DNA of 64,000 bases. It comes from Candidatus Microbacterium phytovorans. GTDB lineage: Bacteria > Actinomycetota > Actinomycetes > Actinomycetales > Microbacteriaceae. The translations under genes and the position numbers were made by a program. This document shows positions 18,507-26,992 of this stretch, piece by piece (the stretch's first letter is position 1; each line of letters starts with the position of its first letter). The DNA lies in assembly GCA_029202445.1 (NCBI GenBank), contig CP119321.1, positions 2,852,001 through 2,916,000 on the forward strand, given 5' to 3'. Below the pieces are notes generated by a model that did no database searches, was not told the origin of the DNA, and saw only the letters and a program-made list of their open reading frames with translations.

Positions 18507-18534
18507 CCCGCCGTCTCGGGGTTGACACGGCGGG
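18507..18534 (+). terminator. hairpin after the SDR gene
   Basis: CCCGCCGT at 18507-18514 pairs with ACGGCGGG at 18527-18534 around a 12-base loop, 18 bases after the SDR stop. A TTGACA at 18522-18527 lies inside it, but no -10 box is at the right distance. The closest -10-like element for the permease is TAGTGT at 18566-18571. Confidence 0.5.
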
Positions 18535-18623
18535 CCCGAGCCGTCGCGCGGCGCGCGGCATGCACTAGTGTCCCGTCAGGACATGCAGACGGCGCACCGG
18601 AGCGCTGTCGCGGAGGGGATGCC

Positions 18624-20174
18624 ATGAGCGATTTCGGTTCCACGACACCGATCCACCTCGAGCGCAGCGAGGGCAAGGGGCTCGCTGCCGGCACGCTGGG
18701 GCTGTGGGGGTCGACCGTCATCGGCCTCGCGTCGACCGCGCCGGTGTACTCCCTCGTGGCGACGCTCGGCTTCGTCGTCCTCGCCGTCGGGGCGCAGGCG
18801 CCGATCGCCTTCGTCATCGCATTCGTGCCGATGCTCTTCATCGCCTTCGCGTATCGCGAGCTCAACAACGCCGTCCCCGACTGCGGCACGACCTTCACGT
18901 GGGGCACGAAGGCCTTCGGGCCGTGGGTCGGCTGGATGGGGGGCTGGGGCGTGGCCGTGGCGGGCATGGTCGTCCTCGCCAACCTCGCACAGATCGCGTC
19001 GATCTACTTCTGGGACCTGTTCGGCCTGGAGTTCGCGAACAACGACTGGCGGATCCTGCTGGTCGCCGTGGTCTTCATCGCGGCGATGACCTACGTCAGC
19101 TGGCGCGGTGTGGAGATCGGCGAACGCATCCAGAACGTGCTCCTCGGCATCCAGTACCTCGCGCTCGGCATCTTCGTGGTCGCCGCCCTCTGGCAGTTCT
19201 TATCGGGAACGGCCCCGAACCCGACGCCGTTCGAGTGGGGGTGGCTGAACCCGTTCGGCTTCACGGACTGGGGCGGATTCACCGAGGCGATCCTGCTGGC
19301 ACTGTTCATCTACTGGGGCTGGGACACCTGCCTCGCCCTCAACGAGGAGACGAAGGACCCGCAGCGCATCCCGGGTCGGGCGGCCCTCCTCACGTGCGTG
19401 CTCCTGCTCTTCACCTACGTCTCGGTGACGATCGCCGCGATGATGTACGCGGGGCTCGGCGAGGACGGCGTCGGCCTCGGCAACGAGGCGAACGCGGATG
19501 ACTTCTTCCTCGCGATCAAGGACGGCCTGCTCGGGCCGTGGGGCTGGCTCCTGGTCGTGGCGGTGCTGATCTCGGCGGTCTCCTCGACCCAGACGACCAT
19601 CCTCCCCACGGCACGCGGGACGCTCGCGATGGGCGTCTACCGCGCCCTGCCGGCGCGCTTCAAGGACGTGCACCCCCGCTTCAAGACGCCGTCGTTCTCC
19701 ACGCTCGTGATGGGCGTCGTGGCATCCCTGTACTACCTCGGGATGTCGCTCATCAGCGACAACATCCTGCAGGACTCGATCCTGTCGCTGGGCCTCGCGA
19801 TCGCGTTCTACTACGCCATCACGGGCTTCGCGTGCGTCTGGTACTTCCGGAAGGACCTCTTCACGTCAGCGCGCAACGTCGTGTACCGGCTCGTGCTGCC
19901 GCTGCTGGGTGCCCTCATGCTCACCTACGCGTTCGTGCAGTCGGCGATCGACATGTGGGACGTCGACTACGGCTACACGGTGCTCTTCGGCATCGGCGGC
20001 ACGTTCGTCATCGGCATCGGCGCGCTCCTGGTGGGCGTCGTCCTGATGTTCGTGTGGTTCCTCTTCCCGCGGTCGAAGCCGTTCTTCCAGGGGAAGAGCC
20101 TCAACCGCGACACCGAGGTCATGGTGCCCGACGAGCCCGACGTTTACACCCGGTCGATCGACGGCGGCCTGTGA
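18624..20174 (+). CDS. APC-family amino acid/amine permease
   Basis: A 516-residue inner-membrane transporter of the amino acid-polyamine-organocation superfamily with about 12 hydrophobic segments. The first helix contains GLWGSTVIGLASTAPVYSL, and the TM6 region reads AILLALFIYWGWDTCLALNEETKDP, both typical of the family. GGAGGGG at 18612-18618 precedes the ATG at 18624. With the upstream aminotransferase and SDR it may bring in an amine or amino acid for transamination (inference). Its last 31 bases overlap the 3' end of the convergent DUF998-like gene. Confidence 0.9.
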   Translation: MSDFGSTTPIHLERSEGKGLAAGTLGLWGSTVIGLASTAPVYSLVATLGFVVLAVGAQAPIAFVIAFVPMLFIAFAYRELNNAVPDCGTTFTWGTKAFGPWVGWMGGWGVAVAGMVVLANLAQIASIYFWDLFGLEFANNDWRILLVAVVFIAAMTYVSWRGVEIGERIQNVLLGIQYLALGIFVVAALWQFLSGTAPNPTPFEWGWLNPFGFTDWGGFTEAILLALFIYWGWDTCLALNEETKDPQRIPGRAALLTCVLLLFTYVSVTIAAMMYAGLGEDGVGLGNEANADDFFLAIKDGLLGPWGWLLVVAVLISAVSSTQTTILPTARGTLAMGVYRALPARFKDVHPRFKTPSFSTLVMGVVASLYYLGMSLISDNILQDSILSLGLAIAFYYAITGFACVWYFRKDLFTSARNVVYRLVLPLLGALMLTYAFVQSAIDMWDVDYGYTVLFGIGGTFVIGIGALLVGVVLMFVWFLFPRSKPFFQGKSLNRDTEVMVPDEPDVYTRSIDGGL

Positions 20175-21127
20175 CCGCGGACGACGCGACGCACGCGCAC
20201 CGACGCGCGGGCGGTGCGAGCCGGCCGGGGGAAGTCGGCTCGGCGGTCTTCATCGACCACCGCGCCGCGCAGATCTGAGGTGACTCCGCGCCCCGATGCG
20301 GCTGATCGCGCCGTAGCGGGTCGGCGGTTCGCGACGATCCGTCGGCGCGATCGCGCGTCGGAGGTGACGGGGCGCCGACGACGGGAGCCCCGCGCGATAC
20401 TGTCGTGCGCGGCGGCGCGGACGGCCTCGGCCTCGATGTCGATGTCGACGTCGAGGGCGGCGATCGTCGGAGCCGTCACGCCGAGCCGGCGCACGGCCCG
20501 CTCGAGCAGGTGAACCCAAGAGAGCACGCCGCCGAACGCGAGCACTTCGAAGGCGGCGAGGTTCAGGATGCCGACGAACATCAGCGTGATGCCGACCACG
20601 AGCACCACGACGGCGGTCAGGGCGTAACGCGGCAGGAGACGCGGCAGTTCCGGCAGCGTCTTGCGGCTGACGACGACGAGTCCGAGGAAGCTGAGCATGA
20701 CCCCGTTCGCCGCGCGGTCGTGGGCGAACTCGTTGAGGGTCAGCGGGATCATGCCGATGAGAGCGAGGCAGAGGCCCAGGGTGACCAGCAGCGGCGGCAG
20801 GAGACGAGCGGCGCGGGCGTCGGCGACGCGACCCTCGGAGAGCGCGGTCGCGAGGTTGACGGCGAGCGGGATGCCGGCGGCGGCGATCACAAGACCGCTG
20901 ATGACGACGCCGGTGTTGAAGGTGTAGCCTGACGCGTCGGCGAAGGTTCCGAGGCGGCTGAAGTGCAGATGCCACCACACGGGGTCGGTCGTGGTGAGCG
21001 CGGCGATGAGGATGCCGAGGCACAGAACCGTCGCGCCCCACATGGCAGAGGGGCGCGGTGCACGGGCAGGGATCGAGAATCGCCGCACGGTCACGTGCGG
21101 TTCGGGTAGGGCGAAGCTCGAGGACAT
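20144..21127 (-). CDS. DUF998-like integral membrane protein
   Basis: A 327-residue protein. After a polar N-terminus come about six hydrophobic segments between residues 30 and 240 (for example AMWGATVLCLGILIAALTTT and TAVVVLVVGITLMFVGILN), as in DUF998-like proteins. The start at 21127 (MSSSFALPEP) has GAAGAGG upstream; in-frame sequence further upstream looks non-coding. The last 80 residues are an Arg-rich, low-complexity tail that runs antisense into the permease gene by 31 bases. The real protein may end in a tail unrelated to the membrane domain, or a frameshift may have removed the original stop. Function is unknown. Confidence 0.7.
   Translation of the reverse strand: MSSSFALPEPHVTVRRFSIPARAPRPSAMWGATVLCLGILIAALTTTDPVWWHLHFSRLGTFADASGYTFNTGVVISGLVIAAAGIPLAVNLATALSEGRVADARAARLLPPLLVTLGLCLALIGMIPLTLNEFAHDRAANGVMLSFLGLVVVSRKTLPELPRLLPRYALTAVVVLVVGITLMFVGILNLAAFEVLAFGGVLSWVHLLERAVRRLGVTAPTIAALDVDIDIEAEAVRAAAHDSIARGSRRRRPVTSDARSRRRIVANRRPATARSAASGRGVTSDLRGAVVDEDRRADFPRPARTARASVRVRRVVRGHRPPSIDRV
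20171..20278 (+). CDS. possible 35-residue peptide coupled to the permease
   Basis: A GTG at 20171 overlaps the permease TGA (GTGA) and opens a 35-codon frame ending in TGA at 20276-20278. The product (starting VTADDATHAHRRAGGASR) is polar with no recognisable feature. Only the overlap supports it, and the same DNA encodes the Arg-rich tail of the minus-strand gene. It may be chance. Confidence 0.25.
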   Translation: MTADDATHAHRRAGGASRPGEVGSAVFIDHRAAQI

Positions 21128-21261
21128 CGGGGCCTCTTCGTCATGATCCGAGAGGGGATCCCCAGCTGCTGCAATCCCCGTCCGGACGGTTGTCGGACTC
21201 GACCTCCCGAGGGAGCTCGAGTGAGTCATACTCGAATCTACGCAATTTTTCGTTTCGAGTT

Positions 21262-21281
21262 TGTCCCCCGAATGGGGGACA
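21262..21281. promoter_or_regulatory. short perfect palindrome TGTCCCCC/GGGGGACA
   Basis: Eight-base arms TGTCCCCC (21262-21269) and GGGGGACA (21274-21281) flank GAAT. The left half within TTTGTCCCCCGAA is repeated at 15889-15901 near another promoter. It could be a regulator binding site or a small terminator. Confidence 0.4.
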
Positions 21282-21386
21282 TGTATTGTGTCATCAGCGC
21301 CGGCCACCGGGGGGAGGCTCGGCGCCCCAGACGGATCTCGGGGGGACTGGGGTCACAACGTCACCGTTTGGGAAAAACGACGAGAA

Positions 21387-21436
21387 AGGTTCCCCTCAGG
21401 AGTGGTCATCAGAGCGATGGCTCCTGAGGGGAACCT
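21387..21436. repeat. 16-base-pair perfect inverted repeat
   Basis: AGGTTCCCCTCAGGAG (21387-21402) is exactly complementary to 21421-21436, with an 18-base loop. No poly-T run follows on either strand, and no gene end lies nearby, so it does not look like an ordinary terminator. It could be part of a structured RNA or the ends of a tiny repeat element. Confidence 0.55.
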
Positions 21437-21586
21437 GGATCGCGGCGCCTAGAACCATTTGGGGGAATGGCCGCAGGTGGAGCTGGGGGGCATCCGTTGC
21501 GGGCGCGCATGCGTTCCGCAGTCAGACTACCTTGTTTACCTGGGAAATTCATCGTCTGTGCGCGCCGGAGCGCCCGTCTTCGCCTT

Positions 21587-21628
21587 CCGTCACCCCGGAA
21601 ACGTCCTCCGTCAGCCTGGAAACGTTCC
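21587..21628. repeat. two tandem 21-base units before the unknown gene
   Basis: Two adjacent units share CCGTCA, then CC, then GGAAACGT, with four differences. They end 19 bases before the ATG at 21648, where paired operator sites would be expected. Confidence 0.4.
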
Positions 21629-21647
21629 GGACAGGCACGATGGGACG

Positions 21648-22139
21648 ATGATCGCCTCCTCCGCCGCCCCCACCGCTGCTGCGCTGCTGGCATCCGCGCG
21701 CGTGCGTCTGGCGGGCGCCCCTCGGGAGCCGCTGGGAGACTGGGCGTCGAGTCGTCGGCTGCTCGGCTTCGGCCGCGCGCCCCGCATCGTCCCCGTGGAC
21801 GAGGTGTGGCACCTCGGTGTCCTCCTTCTCGGAGACTCCGCCGTCTACGCGACCGGCGAAGTCCTCCGCGCGCGAGAAGACGTCGTTCGCGGCTTCACGG
21901 CCCAGTCGCAGCGCGAACGCGCCGAACGTGCCGCCGCCGCCTTCCGCGGTGGCTTCCCCGACGGCGCGACGGTGCACGTCGGCTGGACGGAGCTCGACGT
22001 GGCGGCGGTCGACGCGGGAGGCCGGTCCGGACCGCTCGACGGTGCGAACGGCATCCTCACGGTGCGCTGGAGCGCGGCCGCTGCGCCGCGCGCGCTGGCG
22101 GACTATCTCGACGACCTGCTGACGTTGGCGGGTCGGTGA
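21648..22139 (+). CDS. hypothetical protein upstream of glgX
   Basis: A 163-residue soluble protein with no recognised family. It is Ala/Arg-rich with an alpha/beta character: ARVRLAGAPREPLGDWASSRRLLGFG, then VWHLGVLLLGDSAVYATGEVLRAREDV, and a C-terminal stretch VRWSAAAAPRALADYLDDLLTLAG. The ATG at 21648 follows the two tandem 21-base units, and no strong ribosome binding site is visible. It is co-directional with the trehalose operon but separated by 126 bases, including a good promoter, so it is probably not part of it. Confidence 0.65.
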   Translation: MIASSAAPTAAALLASARVRLAGAPREPLGDWASSRRLLGFGRAPRIVPVDEVWHLGVLLLGDSAVYATGEVLRAREDVVRGFTAQSQRERAERAAAAFRGGFPDGATVHVGWTELDVAAVDAGGRSGPLDGANGILTVRWSAAAAPRALADYLDDLLTLAGR

Positions 22140-22218
22140 CGGAGGGTTCGGATACCGGATCGTCTGGCGCATCCCTCATGCACGTGCCACCGTGCCGTGT
22201 CAACGGTCGGGACCTCGT

Positions 22219-22247
22219 TCCTGGCTGTCCGCCGGGCGGCGTAATGT
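22219..22247 (+). promoter_or_regulatory. glgX promoter
   Basis: A -10 TAATGT at 22242-22247 is preceded at about 18 bases by a -35-like TTCCTG. GAGGAGG at 22254-22260 then gives a strong ribosome binding site for the ATG at 22266. Confidence 0.45.
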
Positions 22248-22265
22248 TGCGTCGAGGAGGTTCGC

Positions 22266-24476
22266 ATGCAGGTATGGCCGGGAGCCCCCTATCCCCTCGG
22301 GGCGACGTTCGACGGTAACGGGACGAACTTCGCGCTGTTCAGTGAGGGCGCAGAGCGTGTCGAGCTCTGCCTGTTCGACGACGACGGCAGCGAGACGCGC
22401 GTCGAGTTGCGCGATGTCGATGCGTACGTGTGGCACGCGTACCTGCCCACGATTCAGCCTGGGCAGCGCTACGGCTATCGCGTATACGGGCCCGACGACC
22501 CCGAGAACGGATGCCGGTTCAACCCGAGCAAGCTTCTCCTCGACCCCTACGCGAAAGCGGTCGACGGCGAGATCGAGTGGGGACAGGCCGTCTTCGGCTA
22601 CACCTTCGGCGACCCCGACTCCCACAACGACGAAGACTCCGCCCCGCACATGATGAAGGGCGTGGTCGTCAATCCGTACTTCGACTGGGCGGGCGACCGG
22701 CTGCCCAAGACGCCGTACGCCGAGTCGGTCATCTACGAGGCGCACGTCAAGGGCCTCACGCAGTTGCACCCGGAGATCCCCGAGGAGATCCGGGGCACGT
22801 ACAGCGCGATCGGGCACCCCGTCGTCATCGAGCATCTCAAGAAGCTCGGGGTTACCGCGATCGAGCTCATGCCCGTGCACCAGTTCGTCAACGACTCGAC
22901 GCTGCAGGAGAAGGGCCTCTCGAACTACTGGGGCTACAACACGATCGCCTTCTTCGCCCCGCACAACACCTACACGGCTCTCGGCCAGCGCGGTCAGCAG
23001 GTGCAGGAGTTCAAGGGCATGGTGCGCGCGCTCCACGCAGCCGGCATCGAGGTCATCCTCGACGTCGTCTACAACCACACCGCCGAGGGCAACCACCTGG
23101 GTCCGACGCTGTCGATGAAGGGCATCGACAACCTCGCGTACTACCGGCTCGAAGACGACGACAAGCGGTACTACACCGACTACACGGGCACCGGCAACAG
23201 CCTCAACGTCGGCAACCCGCACACCCTGCAGCTCATCATGGACTCCCTGCGGTACTGGGTGCTCGAGATGCACGTCGACGGCTTCCGCTTCGACCTCGCC
23301 GCCACACTCGCCCGCGAGTTCTACGAGGTCGACCGCCTCGCGGCCTTCTTCGAGCTCGTGCAGCAGGATCCGGTGGTGTCGCAGGTCAAGCTCATCGCCG
23401 AGCCGTGGGACATCGGCCCCGGCGGCTACCAGGTGGGCAACTTCCCGCCCCAGTGGACCGAGTGGAACGGCAAGTACCGCGACACCGTGCGCGACTTCTG
23501 GCGCGGCGAACCCTCGACGCTGGGCGAGTTCGCCTCCCGGCTCACGGGCTCGGCCGACCTGTACGAGCACTCCGGCCGCCGGCCCGTGGCATCCATCAAC
23601 TTCGTCACGGCGCACGACGGCTTCACGCTGCGCGACCTCGTGTCGTACAACGAGAAGCACAACGACGCCAACGGCGAGAACGGCAACGACGGCGAGTCGC
23701 ACAACCGCTCCTCCAACAACGGCGCCGAAGGTCCCACCGACGACTCCGAGATCCTCACGCGCCGAGCGCGACAGCAGCGGAACTTCCTCGCGACGCTGCT
23801 GCTCAGCCAGGGCGTGCCGATGATCAGCCACGGCGACGAGCTCGGCCGCACCCAGGGCGGCAACAACAACGGGTACGCGCAGGACAACGAGGTGACGTGG
23901 GTCGACTGGACATCGGTCGACCAGCCGCTCGTCGAGTTCACCGCCGCCCTCGCGCGGCTGCGCCGGGAGCACCCGACGTTCCGCCGCAGCCGGTTCTTCA
24001 ACGGTCGCCCCGTGCGCCGCGAGGAGGGGGCGCCGATCCCCGACATCGCCTGGGTGCGCCCCGACGGTACGCAGATGCAGCCGGAAGACTGGGACTCCGG
24101 GTTCGGCCGGGCCATCGGTGTGTTCTTCAACGGCGACGGCATCCGCGAGCGTGATCGCCGCGGACAGGAGATCCACGACCGGCACTTCTTCCTGCTGTTC
24201 AACGCGGGCGACGACACGGTCGACTTCACCGTCCCCGATGTCGAGTCCAGCCCTCGGTGGGAGGTGCTCATCGACACGTCCGGTGAGCGCGCCGACACCG
24301 AACCGCTGGCCGCCGGCGAGGTGATCGGCCTGCAGGCGAAGACGCTGATCGTCCTGTGCGACCACGAAGAGGCCGAGCCCGAGGTCGACCACTCGGTCGC
24401 GGCATCGCTGGCCGCGCGCACGGGCGCTATCGACACCGTGGCATCCCCGGCTCCGCAGGCCGAGCTGCCCCGCTGA
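22266..24476 (+). CDS. glgX: glycogen debranching enzyme GlgX/TreX
   Basis: A 736-residue GH13 enzyme that hydrolyses alpha-1,6 branches of glycogen or maltodextrin to release linear chains. Residues 1-130 form the CBM48 N-terminal domain (PYPLGATFDGNGTNFALFS). The catalytic barrel shows DVVYNHT, nucleophile Asp in DGFRFDLA, acid/base Glu in LIAEPWDIGPGGYQ, and the third Asp in NFVTAHDGFTLRDLVSYN. Length and motifs are typical. It is the first gene of the glgX-treY-treZ operon and supplies chains for trehalose formation. Confidence 0.96.
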   Translation: MQVWPGAPYPLGATFDGNGTNFALFSEGAERVELCLFDDDGSETRVELRDVDAYVWHAYLPTIQPGQRYGYRVYGPDDPENGCRFNPSKLLLDPYAKAVDGEIEWGQAVFGYTFGDPDSHNDEDSAPHMMKGVVVNPYFDWAGDRLPKTPYAESVIYEAHVKGLTQLHPEIPEEIRGTYSAIGHPVVIEHLKKLGVTAIELMPVHQFVNDSTLQEKGLSNYWGYNTIAFFAPHNTYTALGQRGQQVQEFKGMVRALHAAGIEVILDVVYNHTAEGNHLGPTLSMKGIDNLAYYRLEDDDKRYYTDYTGTGNSLNVGNPHTLQLIMDSLRYWVLEMHVDGFRFDLAATLAREFYEVDRLAAFFELVQQDPVVSQVKLIAEPWDIGPGGYQVGNFPPQWTEWNGKYRDTVRDFWRGEPSTLGEFASRLTGSADLYEHSGRRPVASINFVTAHDGFTLRDLVSYNEKHNDANGENGNDGESHNRSSNNGAEGPTDDSEILTRRARQQRNFLATLLLSQGVPMISHGDELGRTQGGNNNGYAQDNEVTWVDWTSVDQPLVEFTAALARLRREHPTFRRSRFFNGRPVRREEGAPIPDIAWVRPDGTQMQPEDWDSGFGRAIGVFFNGDGIRERDRRGQEIHDRHFFLLFNAGDDTVDFTVPDVESSPRWEVLIDTSGERADTEPLAAGEVIGLQAKTLIVLCDHEEAEPEVDHSVAASLAARTGAIDTVASPAPQAELPR

Positions 24477-24493
24477 CCGACCGGAGGTCCGCC

Positions 24494-26992
24494 ATGACCC
24501 GCCGCCCCGTCTCCACCTACCGGCTGCAGATCCGGCCGTCGTTCGGGCTCGACGACGCGGCGGACCTCGTGCCGTACATGCGCGACCTCGGCGTCGACTG
24601 GGTGTACCTGTCGCCGATCCTCCACGCAGCGGACAGGTCCGATCACGGCTACGACGTCGTCGATCCGACGCGGGTCGACCCTGCGCGCGGCGGCCCGGCG
24701 GCGCTCGAACGGTTCGCCGGCGCGGCGCGGGCCGCGGGCCTCGGCATCCTCATCGACATCGTCCCCAACCACCAGGGAGTCGCCGACTCTCGGCGCAACC
24801 CGTGGTGGGCCGACCTGCTCCGGCGCGGCTGGGCGTCGCCGTTCGCGGTCGCGTTCGACGTCGACGGCGGCCACGGCGATGGCCGGGTGCGCCTGCCCGT
24901 GCTCGGGGCGACCCTCGACGAGGTGGTCCGCGCCGGGGAGATCACCGTCGCCCCCGGCGCTCCGGAGGGGATCGGCGCTCCGGAGGGGATCGGCGCTCCG
25001 GAGGGCGACCCCGCGGGATCCGCCCCTCCGAACGGCGGATCTCCTCCGATCGGCTGGCAGGGCGCGGCGGGATACGCGCGCTACTACGACACGTTCCTGC
25101 CGTTGGCCGACGGCACGGCGCCGGAGCGCGAGACGACGGATGCCGAGGAGGTCGCCGCCGTGCTGGCCCGCCAGCATTGGGAGCTCGTGCACTGGCGCTC
25201 CGAAGCCGACACCCTCAACTACCGCCGGTTCTTCACCATCACGACCCTCGCCGGGGTGCGGGTCGAGCGTCCCGACGTCTTCGCGGCCAGTCACATCGAG
25301 GTGCTGCGATGGTTCCGGGAGGGGCTCGCCGACGGCCTCCGGATCGACCACCCCGACGGACTCGCCGACCCCGGCGGCTACCTCGACGACCTGGCGCGCG
25401 CGGTGAGCGAGGCGACGGGGGATCCGGAGCCGCCCTACGTGGTGGTGGAGAAGATCCTCGAGCACGGCGAAGAGCTTCCCGCCTGGTGGGCGACCGACGG
25501 CACCACCGGCTACGACGCGATGGCCGAGATCGATCGTGTGCTCATCGACCCGCGCGGGGAGCAGCCGCTCGCGGCGCTCGACGCGGACCTGCGCGCCGCC
25601 ACGGGGCTGCCGCCCTCGACGGGCTGGGCAGACCTCGTCCACTCGACCAAACGCACCGTCGCCGACACGGCCCAGGCCGCCGAGGTCGGCCGGCTCGTCC
25701 GCTGCCTGCCGGGCGGCATCCGCGACAGCCTCGGGGCCGACGTCGCGCGCGACGCGCTCGCCGAGCTTCTGACGGCGTTCCCTGTCTACCGCTCCTACCT
25801 GCCCGCCGGACGCGAGCACGTGCGGCATGCCGCCGCGGAAGCGGCCGCGCGCCGCCCCGACCTCGCACGGGCCATCGCGGCGATCGAACCCCTGATCGGC
25901 GACCCCGGCCTCGAGCTCTCACGGCGGTTCATGCAGACGACCGGGCCGGTCATGGCCAAGGGCGTCGAGGACGCCGCGTTCTACCGCGACACGCGGCTGG
26001 GCACCCTCACCGAGGTGGGCGGAGACCCGTCGGTGTTCTCTCTCGACGTCGACGGGTTCCACGCGGCGGCGGGGCGCCGACAGTCCGCGTGGCCGGCGGC
26101 GATGACCGCCCTCACGACGCACGACACGAAGCGCAGCGAAGATGTGCGCGCGCGCCTGTCGGTGCTCGCGGAGGTCCCCGACCGGTGGGCATCGGGCCTC
26201 TCGCGGCTGCGCGAGATCGCCTCGACGGGGCACGGGCCGTTCGACGCCCTCGTCTGGCAGGCGATCGTGGGGGCGTGGCCCGCGGCATCCGAGCGCCTCC
26301 GCGCCTACGCCATCAAGGCGGCCCGCGAGTCCGCCGAGCGCACGACGTGGGCCCAGCCCGACGACGACTTCGAGGCGCGGATCGACGACCTCGTCGCCGC
26401 CTCGCACGGACGAGCCGTGGCGATCGTGAACGAGCTGGTCGCCGACATCGCCGCCGCCGGCCGCTCGAACGCCCTGTCGGCCAAGCTCCTCCAGCTGGCC
26501 GGGCCCGGCGTCCCCGACGTCTACCAGGGCACCGAACTGTGGGATCACTCGCTCGTCGACCCCGACAATCGACGCGCCGTCGACTTCGCGTCGCGCCGGC
26601 GCCTCCTGGCCGAACTCGACGGCGGCATGCTGCCTCCTGTCGATGACAGTGGGGCCGCCAAGCTCCTCCTCGTGTCCCGCACGCTGCGGCTGCGTCGCCG
26701 CCGCCCCGACCTGTTCACCCGCTACACCCCCATGACCGTCGTCGGCGACGCGGCAGACCACGCGATCGCGTTCGACCGCGGCGGCGCGCTCGCCGTCGCC
26801 ACGAGGCTTCCCGTCGGACTCGCCGCGCGCGGCGGGTGGGGCGACACGGTGCTGCTGCGACACAGCGGACCGACGGTGGAGGTGCTCACCGGACGCGTGT
26901 TCGAGGGGGGCGAGCTCGCCCTGGCGGAACTGCTGGACCTGTACCCCGTGGCGCTGCTGGCGCCCGTCGACGAACGCGAGGGAGCACGATGA
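24494..26992 (+). CDS. treY: malto-oligosyltrehalose synthase
   Basis: An 832-residue GH13 enzyme that isomerises the reducing-end alpha-1,4 bond of a maltodextrin to alpha,alpha-1,1, making maltooligosyl trehalose. It begins STYRLQIRPSFGLDDAADLVPYMRDLGVDWVYLSPI and shows IDIVPNHQGV, nucleophile region LADGLRIDHPDGLADP, VVEKILEHGEELP and TALTTHDTKRSEDVRARL, as expected. At about residues 155-180 a low-complexity insertion carries three Gly-Ala-Pro-Glu-Gly repeats encoded by an 18-base tandem repeat. It follows glgX by 17 bases, with GGAGGTCC as ribosome binding site, and overlaps treZ by four. Confidence 0.96.
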   Translation: MTRRPVSTYRLQIRPSFGLDDAADLVPYMRDLGVDWVYLSPILHAADRSDHGYDVVDPTRVDPARGGPAALERFAGAARAAGLGILIDIVPNHQGVADSRRNPWWADLLRRGWASPFAVAFDVDGGHGDGRVRLPVLGATLDEVVRAGEITVAPGAPEGIGAPEGIGAPEGDPAGSAPPNGGSPPIGWQGAAGYARYYDTFLPLADGTAPERETTDAEEVAAVLARQHWELVHWRSEADTLNYRRFFTITTLAGVRVERPDVFAASHIEVLRWFREGLADGLRIDHPDGLADPGGYLDDLARAVSEATGDPEPPYVVVEKILEHGEELPAWWATDGTTGYDAMAEIDRVLIDPRGEQPLAALDADLRAATGLPPSTGWADLVHSTKRTVADTAQAAEVGRLVRCLPGGIRDSLGADVARDALAELLTAFPVYRSYLPAGREHVRHAAAEAAARRPDLARAIAAIEPLIGDPGLELSRRFMQTTGPVMAKGVEDAAFYRDTRLGTLTEVGGDPSVFSLDVDGFHAAAGRRQSAWPAAMTALTTHDTKRSEDVRARLSVLAEVPDRWASGLSRLREIASTGHGPFDALVWQAIVGAWPAASERLRAYAIKAARESAERTTWAQPDDDFEARIDDLVAASHGRAVAIVNELVADIAAAGRSNALSAKLLQLAGPGVPDVYQGTELWDHSLVDPDNRRAVDFASRRRLLAELDGGMLPPVDDSGAAKLLLVSRTLRLRRRRPDLFTRYTPMTVVGDAADHAIAFDRGGALAVATRLPVGLAARGGWGDTVLLRHSGPTVEVLTGRVFEGGELALAELLDLYPVALLAPVDEREGAR
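24956..25009 (+). repeat. three tandem 18-base units inside treY
   Basis: GGCGCTCCGGAGGGGATC occurs at 24956-24973 and 24974-24991, with a third diverged copy at 24992-25009. Each encodes Gly-Ala-Pro-Glu-Gly plus Ile or Asp. The near identity suggests recent slippage expansion in a surface loop. Confidence 0.85.

Larger units (their letters stand above)
21128..21647. other. 520-base gene-free region with several hairpins and repeats
   Basis: No coding frame looks real here. GC is lower than in flanking genes, especially around 21235-21295. It holds a short palindromic hairpin (21262-21281), a long perfect hairpin (21387-21436), a 21-base tandem duplication (21587-21628) and poly-G runs. It contains the promoter of the minus-strand membrane-protein gene and of the plus-strand unknown gene. 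A regulatory or small-RNA function is possible but unproven. Confidence 0.6.

Noticed and set aside
18522..18571. TTGACA at 18522 as -35 box for the permease promoter
   Set aside because: The nearest -10-like TAGTGT is 38 bases away, too far; TTGACA lies in a hairpin.
21143..21427. 94-codon open frame in the hairpin-rich spacer
   Set aside because: Atypical composition, no ribosome binding site, and it runs through the 21387-21436 hairpin.
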